Below, piece after piece: positions 9,359 through 18,341 of a stretch of DNA of 64,000 nt. The position numbers and the translations under genes were made by a program. Numbering within the stretch: the first letter of the stretch is position 1; every line of letters begins with the position of its first letter. Source of the stretch: Polyangia bacterium (GTDB taxonomy: Bacteria; Myxococcota_A; Polyangia; Nannocystales; Nannocystaceae). Under the pieces are notes generated by a model. It ran no database searches and was not told the origin of the DNA. It saw only the letters and a program-made list of their open reading frames with translations. Where the stretch lies: contig JAUIFF010000015.1 in NCBI GenBank assembly GCA_030429545.1, positions 1-64,000 on the forward strand, in the 5' to 3' direction.

Positions 9359-10210
9359 ATGAGCAAGCCAGTTCTACGCAGCGAATACCAAAAGTCGGTT
9401 GCCAACTACTGGAACACCAATCAAAACGATCCGGTCAACCTGCTGCTTGGCCATGTCGACGGTTACTACCATCATCACTATGGTATCGGCGACGTCGATT
9501 GGTCGGTGCTCGAAGCACCCGAAGCTGAACGTGACGACCGGATCATTCGTGAGCTCCACCGTCTCGAGCATGCTCAGGCCAACTATCTGCTCGACCAGAT
9601 GGGCGAGGTCAAACCCGAGGCGTGTTTGCTCGACGCCGGCTCGGGCCGGGGTGGGACAAGTGTGATGGCCCATGAGCGGTTTGGCTGCCACGTCGATGGC
9701 GTATCGATTTCGCAGTACCAGGTCGACTTTGCTAACGGTCAGGCGGAAAAGCGCGGGATCCAAGAAAACGTCAAATACCACTTCTGCAACATGCTCGACA
9801 CCGGCTTTGACGAGGCCTCGCGTGACGTGATCTGGACCAACGAGACCACGATGTACGTCGACCTCAATAAGCTGTTTACCGAGTTTGCTCGGTTGCTGAA
9901 GGATGGTGGGCGTTACGTTTGTATCACCGGCTGTTCCAACGACATCATTGGTGGTCGTTCACGCGCGGTCAGCCAGATCGATGCCAAGTACATTTGTAAC
10001 ATCCACCCGCGTAGTCACTACTTCAAGGCACTTGCGGCCAACGGTCTGGTACCGATCAAAGTTGAGGACCTGACCCCTACGACGATTCCATACTGGGAGC
10101 TGCGGGCGAAATCATCGGTGGCGACCGGTGTTGAAGACCCGTTCCTCACCGCCTACAAAGAGGGTAGTTTTCACTACCTGCTGATCGTTGCCGAGCGGAT
10201 GGTCCGCTAG
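9359..10210 (+). CDS. Geranyl diphosphate 2-C-methyltransferase
   Basis: 283 residues from ATG 9359, preceded by the purine-rich AAAGAAAGAGAG. SAM-binding motif I is LLDAGSGRGGT (residues 90-100). NYWNTNQNDPVNLLLG and YYHHHYGIGDVDW match the GPP methyltransferase family that makes 2-methyl-GPP from geranyl diphosphate. Other conserved parts are WTNETTMYVDL and YVCITGCSND. It is the first enzymatic step of 2-methylisoborneol synthesis, here between the shell genes and the cyclase. Assignment is firm because of both sequence and context. Confidence 0.93.
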   Translation: MSKPVLRSEYQKSVANYWNTNQNDPVNLLLGHVDGYYHHHYGIGDVDWSVLEAPEAERDDRIIRELHRLEHAQANYLLDQMGEVKPEACLLDAGSGRGGTSVMAHERFGCHVDGVSISQYQVDFANGQAEKRGIQENVKYHFCNMLDTGFDEASRDVIWTNETTMYVDLNKLFTEFARLLKDGGRYVCITGCSNDIIGGRSRAVSQIDAKYICNIHPRSHYFKALAANGLVPIKVEDLTPTTIPYWELRAKSSVATGVEDPFLTAYKEGSFHYLLIVAERMVR

Positions 10211-10245
10211 TCAAGCACACGGGTTTGTAACGAGGGCCACGAAAC

Positions 10246-11535
10246 ATGGCAGATCAAGAAACACGTTCTCGGACGGTGCTCGGCGGGCCGACTGGCCTCG
10301 GTACCTCCGCCGCCCGCCTCGCACAAACCCTTGCCCGAGCGAGCGAGCTTGCGGCCGGAAAATCGCCCGATGACGGCGGTTCGTCGGCCGTCGAGCTCGC
10401 CGCATCTGCGGTGACATCCGATGAGGATGGTCATCCTAAAGATGTTGATACAAGCAAAACAGTAGCCGAGCTTGCAGCCGACATCGCGCGTGAGTTCGCT
10501 AGCCAAGATGACATCGCCCCTCCGGCGTCAGACCCCGCCTATGCGATGCGCCCCTGGGGAGACGGTCGTGCCTCGCCACTTTATTGTCCGATCACCGAGC
10601 GTATCAATGATGCCCTCGCAGATATCGTTGACGATCGCCTAGCCCTGTGGGCAGGTGAGTGTGGGTTTGACGAGGACGAGATCGTCAAGATCCGCAAAAC
10701 CAGATTCGGCCGGCTTGTGATGCTTGCACATCCGGATTGCGACGATCCTGACAGGCTGTTGATCGGTGCCAAACTCAACGCGGCTTGGTGGGCTGCGGAC
10801 GACTACTACGCCGACGACAGTGCCTTAGGAGCAGTACCCGAGCAGCTTCCTCCGCGCCTCGTTTTGGCGATGGCAGCGATGGATCCGTTGCCTCCAGCGG
10901 GCGAGTTCACCCCCCCTTTAGAGACCGCGATAAATGATGAGCGTGTGCTGATTGCACTGCGTTCGGGGCTTGACCACATGCGCCGCTACGCGACGCCCGA
11001 GCAGGTCCAACGCACGTGCTACGCGACGTTTGCGATGTTTGTCTCGTGGTCATCCTATGCTGCGTGGCGGCATACCGGTGACTACCCGCCGGCGTGGAAA
11101 TACCTCGCTGCCCGGCAGCACGACAGTTTCTACACGTCGATGACCCTGATCGATGCGATCGGCGGTTACCGATTGCCGGCCGACCTGTTTTACGACCCAC
11201 GTGTTCGCGCGGCGGCCTTTCAAGCGGGTACCGCAGTCGTGTTGCTAAACGACCTCTACTCGGTCAAAAAAGACCTTCAAGATGAGAAGCCACCTGTCAA
11301 CATGGTGTTGCAAGTAGCAGCTGACCGCGGATGTTCGATCGAGCAGGCCACCGAGATCACGGTTGAGCTCCACAATCAACTCGTGCGCGACTTCGAAAAC
11401 GGGCACCGCGAGTTGAGGGCGGTCCCCAACCTCGAACTGCAGAAGTTTTTGCGAGGGATCCGCGGGTGGATGGGTGGAGCCTTCGAGTGGCACGACAGCA
11501 ACCCACGTTACGCGGCGGCCAAGGGCGAATCCTAG
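10246..11535 (+). CDS. 2-methylisoborneol synthase (terpene cyclase), encapsulin cargo
   Basis: 429 residues. A class I terpene cyclase with the Asp-rich metal motif DDYYAD (185-190) and the second metal motif NDLYSVKKD (335-343). It converts 2-methyl-GPP to the earthy odorant 2-MIB. The first ~110 residues are low-complexity and disordered-looking, carrying GGPTGLGTSAARL (13-25). This resembles the Gly-Pro-Thr-Gly motif I recall in the disordered N-termini of actinobacterial MIB synthases, the region thought to load cargo into Family 2B encapsulins. Last gene of the operon. Confidence 0.93.
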   Translation: MADQETRSRTVLGGPTGLGTSAARLAQTLARASELAAGKSPDDGGSSAVELAASAVTSDEDGHPKDVDTSKTVAELAADIAREFASQDDIAPPASDPAYAMRPWGDGRASPLYCPITERINDALADIVDDRLALWAGECGFDEDEIVKIRKTRFGRLVMLAHPDCDDPDRLLIGAKLNAAWWAADDYYADDSALGAVPEQLPPRLVLAMAAMDPLPPAGEFTPPLETAINDERVLIALRSGLDHMRRYATPEQVQRTCYATFAMFVSWSSYAAWRHTGDYPPAWKYLAARQHDSFYTSMTLIDAIGGYRLPADLFYDPRVRAAAFQAGTAVVLLNDLYSVKKDLQDEKPPVNMVLQVAADRGCSIEQATEITVELHNQLVRDFENGHRELRAVPNLELQKFLRGIRGWMGGAFEWHDSNPRYAAAKGES

Positions 11536-11935
11536 CCGGCCCAAACATCGCCGAACAACTCGTAGGCCGCTCGGACTTGCGGTGAATCACATCTGCAAGA
11601 TCAGTGGCTGGCGTGTTCGGTCGCGAGCAAAATTCTGTCCTTGCGAGCAGGTATAGAGGTCGTCCGATTGGCCCGGGACGGCGTCCGCAAATCTCGATGC
11701 AGTGTTATGTGGTTGCGGTTGGCCACCCAAGTGGGGGGCTGAGACCTCAAATGTCGGCCGCCGGTTGTCGACCAGATACCACATGGTCCGGCGCGTGACT
11801 GCGGCTGGGCGAAATTCAGTGGCGCCTTTCGCTACATGTGAATTGCGTGATGTGTATACATGGCTAAACATGTGTATACACGCGACGAGATGACAAAGAA
11901 AATGCTTGTGCATGGATAATGCTTCAGGGAGATCC
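11536..11935. other. Intergenic region between MIB operon and integrase
   Basis: No gene is convincing here. The MIB operon ends at 11535 and the integrase stop (minus strand) is at 11936, so transcription converges. I see no strong hairpin-T-run terminator. The notable content is the paired TGTGTATACA element at 11851-11880. Confidence 0.5.
11851..11880. promoter_or_regulatory. Two TGTGTATACA elements exactly 20 bp apart
   Basis: Identical decamers at 11851-11860 and 11871-11880, start to start 20 bp, i.e. about two helical turns on the same DNA face. Both are preceded by CA or GA and followed by TG or CG, giving near-palindromic surroundings (CATGTGTATACA). The spacing suggests cooperative protein binding, or integrase arm or attachment sites, since the recombinase gene ends 56 bp away. 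Neither role is proven. Confidence 0.45.
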
Positions 11936-13726
11936 TCAAGCACCCGCAATCACGTAGTACGAGCCACGTGCATGACCATGGCGAGTAAGTACACCCTTGG
12001 CCACCAGCAAGCTGACATGGGAGCGCAGCTTTCTACTCGGGATTTTCGTAGCGTGCCGTAGTTGGGCCATCGTCGCGCGGCCAAGTCGTTGGACAACCGG
12101 GGTAATGAGCGCCCTCGCAGTGGTGGCATCGAGTCGCGCCCCAATGACGGGCCGTGCACGTGATTGGTCAGCGGCGGTGAAATTTCGCTGGGGGGACCGT
12201 TGACGTGTACGTGTGGGCCCTGGAAGCCCCTTGGTCGAGATATCTCGTGAGTCGGTTTGATGGGCTTGTATCGTGGCACCGTCGCTGCGGGGCAGCTGGG
12301 GGATGCCAACGTTTGACTGCGGAGACTGTTGCAGCTCTGGCAGACTACGCGCAACGGTGGGTTGCGCGAACGGAATCTTGATATGCGTTTTGGTTACAAC
12401 ATTCGCAGCCTTGCGCGCCGCTTCGTGATCACTTTGAATATAGTTGATCGTGGTTTGTAGCGAACTGTGTCCGAGCAGCTTTTGAATGTGGGGAAGTGCG
12501 ACGCCACTGCGAGCCAGGGTTGAAGCCCATGTGTGGCGCAAGCTGTGGAGGCATGGTGGACGCCCCTCGCGTGTGAAAATATTGAGGCGGGTACACTCCC
12601 GCTGAAACCAGGTGAGCAGCGAGTGACCATCAATATGCCCGGTTCGACTGCGCTTGCTCGGAAAGAAATAGCCGCCGCCCTCAGGGTAAATTGCTCGCAA
12701 GAAGTCGGCGGTAAAATTGGTCATTGGCAGCGGTTCGACCCGCCCCCCCTTGCGCATTCGAGTGATCACAAGCTGGTCAAAATTGACTTCGGACGTATGT
12801 AACTTAATACAGGCTTCCCGCCGCTCACCGGTGTTGAGAATCGTAATAACGGCCCAAAGGTGAGACGAAGGTTTTTCCACCAAGAGTCTATTGAGGTGGT
12901 CGACGAGTCGCGCAAGTTGATGCTCGCTCAAGCCCTCGCGTTTGTTGAGCCGAAATCGTTTGACCCGGAGTGTTGGCGCCTTGTCGAGTAATCCCTGGCG
13001 CTGAGCCTCCCGCAAAGCTCGTAGCAACAGGTCGCGGGCGGCATTCGCCGTCCGAGGGATATGGGCCAATCTCATGGTCCATGGAACGATCTGCTCGGCT
13101 GTAATGGTATGTACTTGGCACGCCCCGAAAGTCGGTGCGATGTAGCGATGCCAAATGCCGAAGTAGTGTTTGCGTGTCTGCTCAGCCAGGGTCTGCCAGT
13201 GCGGGGCGCAACACGTTTCAACGAAAGTCGCTAGTGTTGGACTGCTGCGGGCGCCCTGACCTGGTTTGAGCAGCTGTTTGAGGGCACTTTGGGCCGCGGG
13301 TGAACCTCCCAGAAGGCGGGCGAGGGAGCGGGTGATGTCTGGAGCCGGCAGTGCATGCGCTGGGGGGGATTGCGGGTCGAGCGATTGGGCAGCTGGTGCT
13401 AGGGCTTCGCTGGCGCCTGTGTGACCCGGAGCAGCGCCTGAGCGGGGGACAACCTCCCTCGGCTTGGGTACGTGGCACTCAGACGTACCTGTCGTGGCCA
13501 TAGCGCTTAGTTGCTTTGCTGCGAGTGTCCGTGCTTCTCGGACCGACAGTTCGGGGTAGCTGCCAAGCGTGGTTCGCACATCCCGTGCGCCGACAACCTT
13601 TCGCGTAAAAAACCGGACCTGGCCGCGGGCTCCTTTGCGCACGCCAAAGCCGGTCAGCCGGCCGCACATTCTTACCTGACCCGGCTTCAATGCGCGAATC
13701 ATTGCGACTGTAATGGGCAGTCTCAT
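11936..13726 (-). CDS. Tyrosine recombinase / site-specific integrase
   Basis: An N-terminal DUF4102-like arm domain (TGFGVRKGARGQVRFFTRK... TLGSYPELSVREARTLA), a Pro/Ala linker, a SAM-like core-binding domain and a phage-integrase catalytic domain. The catalytic set is visible: Arg in NTGERREACIKL, H-x-x-R in LHSLRHTWAS, His in LLGHSS and the Tyr nucleophile in TTINYIQSDH. About 150 extra residues follow, ending in a winged-helix-like segment (ATMAQLRHATKIPSRKLRSHVSLLVAKG). ATG 13726 is chosen; TTG 13771 would add 15 residues. It lies immediately downstream of a short Cys-rich lipoprotein gene on the same strand. Confidence 0.85.
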   Translation of the reverse strand: MRLPITVAMIRALKPGQVRMCGRLTGFGVRKGARGQVRFFTRKVVGARDVRTTLGSYPELSVREARTLAAKQLSAMATTGTSECHVPKPREVVPRSGAAPGHTGASEALAPAAQSLDPQSPPAHALPAPDITRSLARLLGGSPAAQSALKQLLKPGQGARSSPTLATFVETCCAPHWQTLAEQTRKHYFGIWHRYIAPTFGACQVHTITAEQIVPWTMRLAHIPRTANAARDLLLRALREAQRQGLLDKAPTLRVKRFRLNKREGLSEHQLARLVDHLNRLLVEKPSSHLWAVITILNTGERREACIKLHTSEVNFDQLVITRMRKGGRVEPLPMTNFTADFLRAIYPEGGGYFFPSKRSRTGHIDGHSLLTWFQRECTRLNIFTREGRPPCLHSLRHTWASTLARSGVALPHIQKLLGHSSLQTTINYIQSDHEAARKAANVVTKTHIKIPFAQPTVARSLPELQQSPQSNVGIPQLPRSDGATIQAHQTDSRDISTKGLPGPTRTRQRSPQRNFTAADQSRARPVIGARLDATTARALITPVVQRLGRATMAQLRHATKIPSRKLRSHVSLLVAKGVLTRHGHARGSYYVIAGA

Positions 13727-13771
13727 GCCAAAATCAGTGCCAAGTTTAGGTCGGATATCGTCACAAGTCAA

Positions 13772-14233
13772 TTATGTCTCATGGGACATGTTTTTGTTGT
13801 TTGAGCCGAATAAGACCACTTGAAGGGGAACGCAGGTGATGACCTTACACTCGTTGGTACACGAGTCATCATTTTGGTTATTGCCGTCGTCACAACCCTC
13901 GAACGGGCCCTTGTCTCCGTCGCCACAGACATTGAGGGTGCAGTCTGACTTGCACATGCTGCCTGGCCCGTTGTTGTCGCCGATGTCACACTCCTCCCCA
14001 TCCTGGACAACACCGTCGCCACAGCCGGGGCCCGCGGTGGTGGGGTCGGTCGAGTCGTCCGTGACATCCAGTGTATCTGCATCAGATTCAGCTGTGGTTG
14101 GGGTCCCAGTGGTTCCCAGCGTTGTTGCGGTATCGGTGGTTTCTTCAGTATTCCCACCGCAACCTGCGGCCACCATCACGAGAGCAAGCGGCATGCGTAG
14201 GTACGAAGAGCGCGGTATCGCCATCAAGTCCAT
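13772..14233 (-). CDS. Short Cys-rich DUF4215-type lipoprotein, possibly truncated
   Basis: 153 residues: signal peptide with lipobox VMVAAGC-G, a Thr/Asp linker, then two disulfide repeats of the CGDGVVQDGEECD... CGDGDKGPFEGCDDGNN type. The last ~20 residues (PLQVVLFGSNNKNMSHET) do not resemble the family, and the stop touches the integrase reading frame. Relatives such as the next gene have many more repeats and C-terminal domains. I infer that the 3' part may have been lost at an integration or rearrangement junction near 13.77-13.83 kb. A naturally short protein cannot be excluded. Confidence 0.7.
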   Translation of the reverse strand: MDLMAIPRSSYLRMPLALVMVAAGCGGNTEETTDTATTLGTTGTPTTAESDADTLDVTDDSTDPTTAGPGCGDGVVQDGEECDIGDNNGPGSMCKSDCTLNVCGDGDKGPFEGCDDGNNQNDDSCTNECKVITCVPLQVVLFGSNNKNMSHET

Positions 14234-14683
14234 GGATTTATCGTAACGCGGGGAGCTGCAAGTGGCCGAGAGAAATAGCTACCGCCTATGGGCTAGCCGG
14301 AATCGGAGCGTTTGTTGCCTGAGCTACGAGAAGGATATGCATGGTAATTGGGTGAAGTGTGCTGCTTCGGATCGCTTTTGCTGAGCTCGCGTGAAATGAA
14401 TGCGTTCGCCACCGAAAAATAGACATGTGATACGTTGTCCGGATTCCGGCGGGATGGAATCTTTGGTTCTTAACGTTGTTTGGTCGAGGGTTTCGGCTGA
14501 CTTCGGGCGTGAACGCTCAATCTTTTGTGTGGCGTATATTCAGATGAGGATTGTATGGTTGTATCCGGTAATCATGTAATATGTACATGTCTCAATGGTC
14601 ATGTAGTTGTGATTTGTCGACGTAGATTTTAAATGTGTGGAGGCGGCTTTTAGAACCATGATATTCGTTTTGGTGGAGGGTGC
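14234..14683. other. Divergent intergenic region
   Basis: 450 bases between two divergent Cys-rich lipoprotein genes. AT-rich around 14530-14660 with repeated CATGTA/TACATG words but no clear promoter hexamers. A good ribosome binding site (GGTGGAGGG) precedes the ATG at 14684. Confidence 0.4.
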
Positions 14684-16915
14684 ATGACTCGCAACACTTT
14701 CAAACATCAAAAATTGACATGGGTATTGATAGGAGCCTGCTCTTTGGGACTCACCGCGTGTGGCGGTGGCGAGACAGAGACGGACACCGAGGGCAACACC
14801 ACGACAACTTCGACGACGGATCCAACCACGACGACGACGGACCCGACTGCTGGGCCGACCGGCACCGATTCGGACACAGATGTGCTGACCACCGAAGACG
14901 CGCCGGACCCGGTTTGCGGTAATGGCTCGATCGAGGAGGGCGAAGAGTGCGACAACGGAGAGTCGAACGGGAACGACGGGCTTTGTAACGTCGACTGCAC
15001 CGAAGCCCAGGCGATGTGTGGTGACGGGATTTTGTCGGGCGACGAAGAGTGCGACGACGGGGACGTTGGCCCCGACAAGCCGTGTACGCCTGACTGTAAG
15101 CCGAACGTCTGTGGCGATGGCTACCAAGGGCCAGACGAGGCTTGTGACGACGGTGACAACAACGACGACCAAGGGGCCTGTACAACCCAGTGTCAGGTCG
15201 CTGGCTGTGGTGACGGGATCGTCAACGGCGCTGAAGAGTGCGACCTCGGGCCTGACAACGGTCCCGACTCAGCCTGTACGCCAGACTGCCTCAACAACGT
15301 CTGTGGCGATGGCTACCAAGGCCCGGGTGAGGGCTGTGATGACGGCAACGACATTGATGATGACGGCTGCAGCAATGCATGTGCACTGGCCTCGTGTGGC
15401 GACGGACAGCTCAACATGGGCGAGGAGTGCGACGATGGCAACCTCGAGAACAACGACGGTTGCCTTGACACATGCGTGACCGCAGTTTGCGGCGACGGCT
15501 TTGTCCAAGAAGGGGTCGAGGCCTGCGACGATGGCAACGGCGACAACTCTGATGAATGTACAACGTTGTGTGGAGCACCTGCCTGCGACGACGGCATTCT
15601 CAGCGGCGATGAGGTCGATGTCGACTGCGGTGGCGACTCCTGCGGTTCGTGCTTCGGTCTTTACCAACACCGGTGGAAGGGTGAGCAGAACGTATCCTCG
15701 GGGCTGTGGCAGAAGATCGACGAAGCCGACTTCGAAATGACAACCCGCGGTGGACCCCTCGAGATCGAACTCAGTATCCCGATGGTTGGTGGCGCCGACT
15801 CGGCCTGTCGCCCGACGATCGATGGTGAGTGGGCAGGAACCGCGCAAATGCTACCCGAGGGGAACCCCTGGCATGAGGGTCGTGACCGGACGGGATGGAA
15901 CAACCCCAACGGCTTCCGCATGTGGGACCGCGTACGCGTGTACTACGACATCGAGGCGGGAACCCACACCGTTGGTGTTCAGTGCCGTACGAGTACGGGA
16001 ACGCTGAAGGTTGGTCGGGCCGAGAGCACCTCACTCATCATCACCCGTGAGTACGATGGCATGGACAATGAGGTTCACCAAAAAGTCTCGCTGATGGGTG
16101 GGCAGATTCCGAGTTCCGATCCGATGATTAAAATTCCGGGAACGGATCTTACTTTCGACGCCAAGGGCGGAGATATCGAAGTAGCGATCAGTGTGCCGAT
16201 CGGTCTCGGTGGCCATGCAGGATGCCTGCCGTGGATGGATGGTGCTCCTATTCCATCAACAGCCCAGACCTACCAAAACACGCGTTGGCGCGCCGGGCTC
16301 ACAAGCACATACAGTTCGTGGAACATGTGGACGCATTCACGTGTATATAAAAACATTTCCCCGGGGACACATACATTCTCGACTCGCTGTTATAACGACG
16401 CCAATCAGCTACGGATTGGTGAGGCCGATGCCGCCAGCGTGATTCTTGTGCGCGAGCTCGACAATGTCGCCGATAAGTATGGCCAGGGCATCGACGTCCA
16501 CGGGAACGGCTGGGGTATCAATCAAGGTACCGACTCGTTCTGGTACAATATGCCGAACATGCAGGCGACCGTGAGTGTTACCCACGGCAGCGTTGAGGTC
16601 ACCGAGTGGGTCGGCTACTACCACGTCAACAATGGTGCGTGGTTTACCTGTCGTCCGACCATCGACGGCACTTGGATGGGGAGTTACGCTGGGCTCGAGT
16701 TCACCTCGAACGAAGAAGAGGGCGTTATTCATCAACCGGCGAACAATGGCCACCACGGAGTTTGGCATCGTCGTCGTATCTACACAGATATACCTGCCGG
16801 CGATCACGTAGTCACCCTCCAGTGCTTGTCGAACGGCGATCACTTCTGGGCTGCATCCAATGGCCAGTCTTCGATCACCGCACGCGACGTTCAGCTCATC
16901 GCCGACGTGCCCTAA
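14684..16915 (+). CDS. Large lipoprotein with ~8 DUF4215-type disulfide repeats and three beta domains
   Basis: 743 residues. Signal peptide with lipobox SLGLTAC-G, then an acidic Thr/Asp linker. About eight Cys-rich repeats follow, each CGDG-x(5-6)-GEECDDG-like with paired Cys (myxo-disulfide family). The C-terminal ~420 residues contain three related ~120-residue beta-rich modules, each with a strand such as LEIELSIP or IEVAISVP, a CxPxxDG(E/A/T)W motif (CRPTIDGEW, CLPWMDGAP, CRPTIDGTW) and an AGTHT/PGTHT strand. Likely an outer-membrane-anchored, surface-exposed binding protein; ligand unknown. GGTGGAGGG sets the start and a strong terminator follows. Confidence 0.85.
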   Translation: MTRNTFKHQKLTWVLIGACSLGLTACGGGETETDTEGNTTTTSTTDPTTTTTDPTAGPTGTDSDTDVLTTEDAPDPVCGNGSIEEGEECDNGESNGNDGLCNVDCTEAQAMCGDGILSGDEECDDGDVGPDKPCTPDCKPNVCGDGYQGPDEACDDGDNNDDQGACTTQCQVAGCGDGIVNGAEECDLGPDNGPDSACTPDCLNNVCGDGYQGPGEGCDDGNDIDDDGCSNACALASCGDGQLNMGEECDDGNLENNDGCLDTCVTAVCGDGFVQEGVEACDDGNGDNSDECTTLCGAPACDDGILSGDEVDVDCGGDSCGSCFGLYQHRWKGEQNVSSGLWQKIDEADFEMTTRGGPLEIELSIPMVGGADSACRPTIDGEWAGTAQMLPEGNPWHEGRDRTGWNNPNGFRMWDRVRVYYDIEAGTHTVGVQCRTSTGTLKVGRAESTSLIITREYDGMDNEVHQKVSLMGGQIPSSDPMIKIPGTDLTFDAKGGDIEVAISVPIGLGGHAGCLPWMDGAPIPSTAQTYQNTRWRAGLTSTYSSWNMWTHSRVYKNISPGTHTFSTRCYNDANQLRIGEADAASVILVRELDNVADKYGQGIDVHGNGWGINQGTDSFWYNMPNMQATVSVTHGSVEVTEWVGYYHVNNGAWFTCRPTIDGTWMGSYAGLEFTSNEEEGVIHQPANNGHHGVWHRRRIYTDIPAGDHVVTLQCLSNGDHFWAASNGQSSITARDVQLIADVP

Positions 16916-16936
16916 TCGGCAACAAGATGAGTCGAG

Positions 16937-16964
16937 AAAGCTGCCCTCCGGGCAGCTTTTTTTT
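16937..16964 (+). terminator. Rho-independent terminator
   Basis: Stem GCTGCCC / GGGCAGC with loop TCC, A-run before and eight T after, starting 21 bp past the lipoprotein stop. A textbook intrinsic terminator. Confidence 0.92.
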
Positions 16965-17060
16965 GGGTGTGCTCAGATCATCCTGCGACGATCCGAGGTC
17001 GCAATCACGCGAGCTTGAGTTCGCTCGGCCAACACATGCAGGCCTGGGTTATAGTCGCGC

Positions 17061-18152
17061 GTGGGCTTTATACACCGGTTTTTGTCCCGTCGAGCGGCTG
17101 CGATCTGGCAGGCTGAAACGCGACTATTGCATCGCCTCGGCTACGTTCGCCCGCCACACGCCGTTCAGTGGTTAGCGACCTCGCTGTGCGACCTGCGTTG
17201 TCCCCATTGCTACACCCAGGCCGGCCGGCGCACGGAAGGCGAACTCACGGCTTCCGAGGCCTGTCGGCACATCATCGACGAACTCGTAGTGCTCGGGCGG
17301 CCGACGTTTGTCATTGCCGGCGGTGAGGCCCTGTTACGCAAGGACTTTGGCGAGATTGTTGCTTATGCACATCGGTCGCAAGTACCCTGGGCACTGCACA
17401 CCCACGGTGGCAGGGTTGAGCAGTTGTTGCCGGTGTTTGCCCGCTATCCACCGGCGATGGTGGCTGTGAGCGTAGATGGCCCACGTACCTACCACGACCA
17501 GTTTCGCGGGCGCGAGGGGAGTTTCGACGGGGCCTTGCGGGCCATTGCCGGGCTCAAACAACTCGGGTGCCCGGAGGTCGTTGCAGGTACAACAGTGAAT
17601 CGTCACAACGCCGATCTTCTCGCCGACATGCTGCCGATTGTGCTCGACTCGGGCGCCGACAGCTGGGGGCTTCACCTAGTGACCCCCGAGGGGCGTGCCG
17701 GTGGTCACGACCTGTTGCCGACCGCCCCCCAGCTACGGCGAGTTGCCAGCTTCGCCCGACGTTTGCGGGGGCTGGTGCATGTCGAGCTCGACAACGAGTG
17801 GGGTTCGGCGGGCGAGGATGATTGCTTTTATCGCGACCAGCCGTTTTTGTGTGGGGCAGGGCGGTTCGTCTGTGTCGTCACACCTACGGGGGAGGTCACC
17901 CCGTGCACAACCACCGATCGTGGCGAGAGCGCGGGAAATGTGCGGACGACCAAGCTACGCGACATCTGGGCCCAGGGGTTCGCCGCGTTTCGTCAACCAG
18001 GCGACCCAACCCGCGGCGAAGGCCTTGATTGCTGGCTGCAAACCCGCCATGGGAAGTCCTGCCGTGGGGCGGCATTTTTTGGTGCAGACCACACCCACGA
18101 CCCCCACAAACTTGTGCAAGTGAGCCGCCTGCGGGGTGATCAACATGTATAG
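17061..18152 (+). CDS. Radical SAM / SPASM-domain protein
   Basis: 363 residues from GTG 17061. The radical SAM cluster motif is CDLRCPHC (Cys43, Cys47, Cys50), followed by the GGE-like FVIAGGEALLRKDF. A SPASM-type C-terminal region has Cys in FLCGAGRFVCVVTPTGEVTPC and in LDCWLQTRHGKSC, for auxiliary Fe-S clusters. The family installs modifications on peptides or matures quinohaem enzymes. No precursor peptide is obvious next door, so the substrate is unknown. The last ~27 codons lie inside a tandem duplication. Confidence 0.87.
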   Translation: MGFIHRFLSRRAAAIWQAETRLLHRLGYVRPPHAVQWLATSLCDLRCPHCYTQAGRRTEGELTASEACRHIIDELVVLGRPTFVIAGGEALLRKDFGEIVAYAHRSQVPWALHTHGGRVEQLLPVFARYPPAMVAVSVDGPRTYHDQFRGREGSFDGALRAIAGLKQLGCPEVVAGTTVNRHNADLLADMLPIVLDSGADSWGLHLVTPEGRAGGHDLLPTAPQLRRVASFARRLRGLVHVELDNEWGSAGEDDCFYRDQPFLCGAGRFVCVVTPTGEVTPCTTTDRGESAGNVRTTKLRDIWAQGFAAFRQPGDPTRGEGLDCWLQTRHGKSCRGAAFFGADHTHDPHKLVQVSRLRGDQHV

Positions 18153-18341
18153 GCAGCGAGTCCATCAAGTGTCACGCGCTCGCCTGCGCCGGTTTGTCGC
18201 GCGGGCAGCATTTTTTGGTGCAGACCACACCCACGACCCCCACAAACTTGTTCAAGTGAGCCGCCTGCGGGGTGATCAACATGTATAAGCAGCAAAATCA
18301 CCGAGTGTTGCGGGGTCGGCTTCGCCGGTTTGTCGTGCGGG
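18072..18341 (+). repeat. 135-bp tandem duplication across a gene junction
   Basis: Copy A starts at 18072 and copy B at 18207, both GCATTTTTTGGTGCAGACC..., and are nearly identical for ~85 bp with one G/T difference. They then diverge but still align, both ending in CGCCGGTTTGTCG.GCGGGC. Copy A holds the 3' end of the radical SAM gene and a ghost 5' end of the next gene (ATG TAT AGG CAG...). Copy B holds the functional start. The second half has diverged more than the first. Confidence 0.88.
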
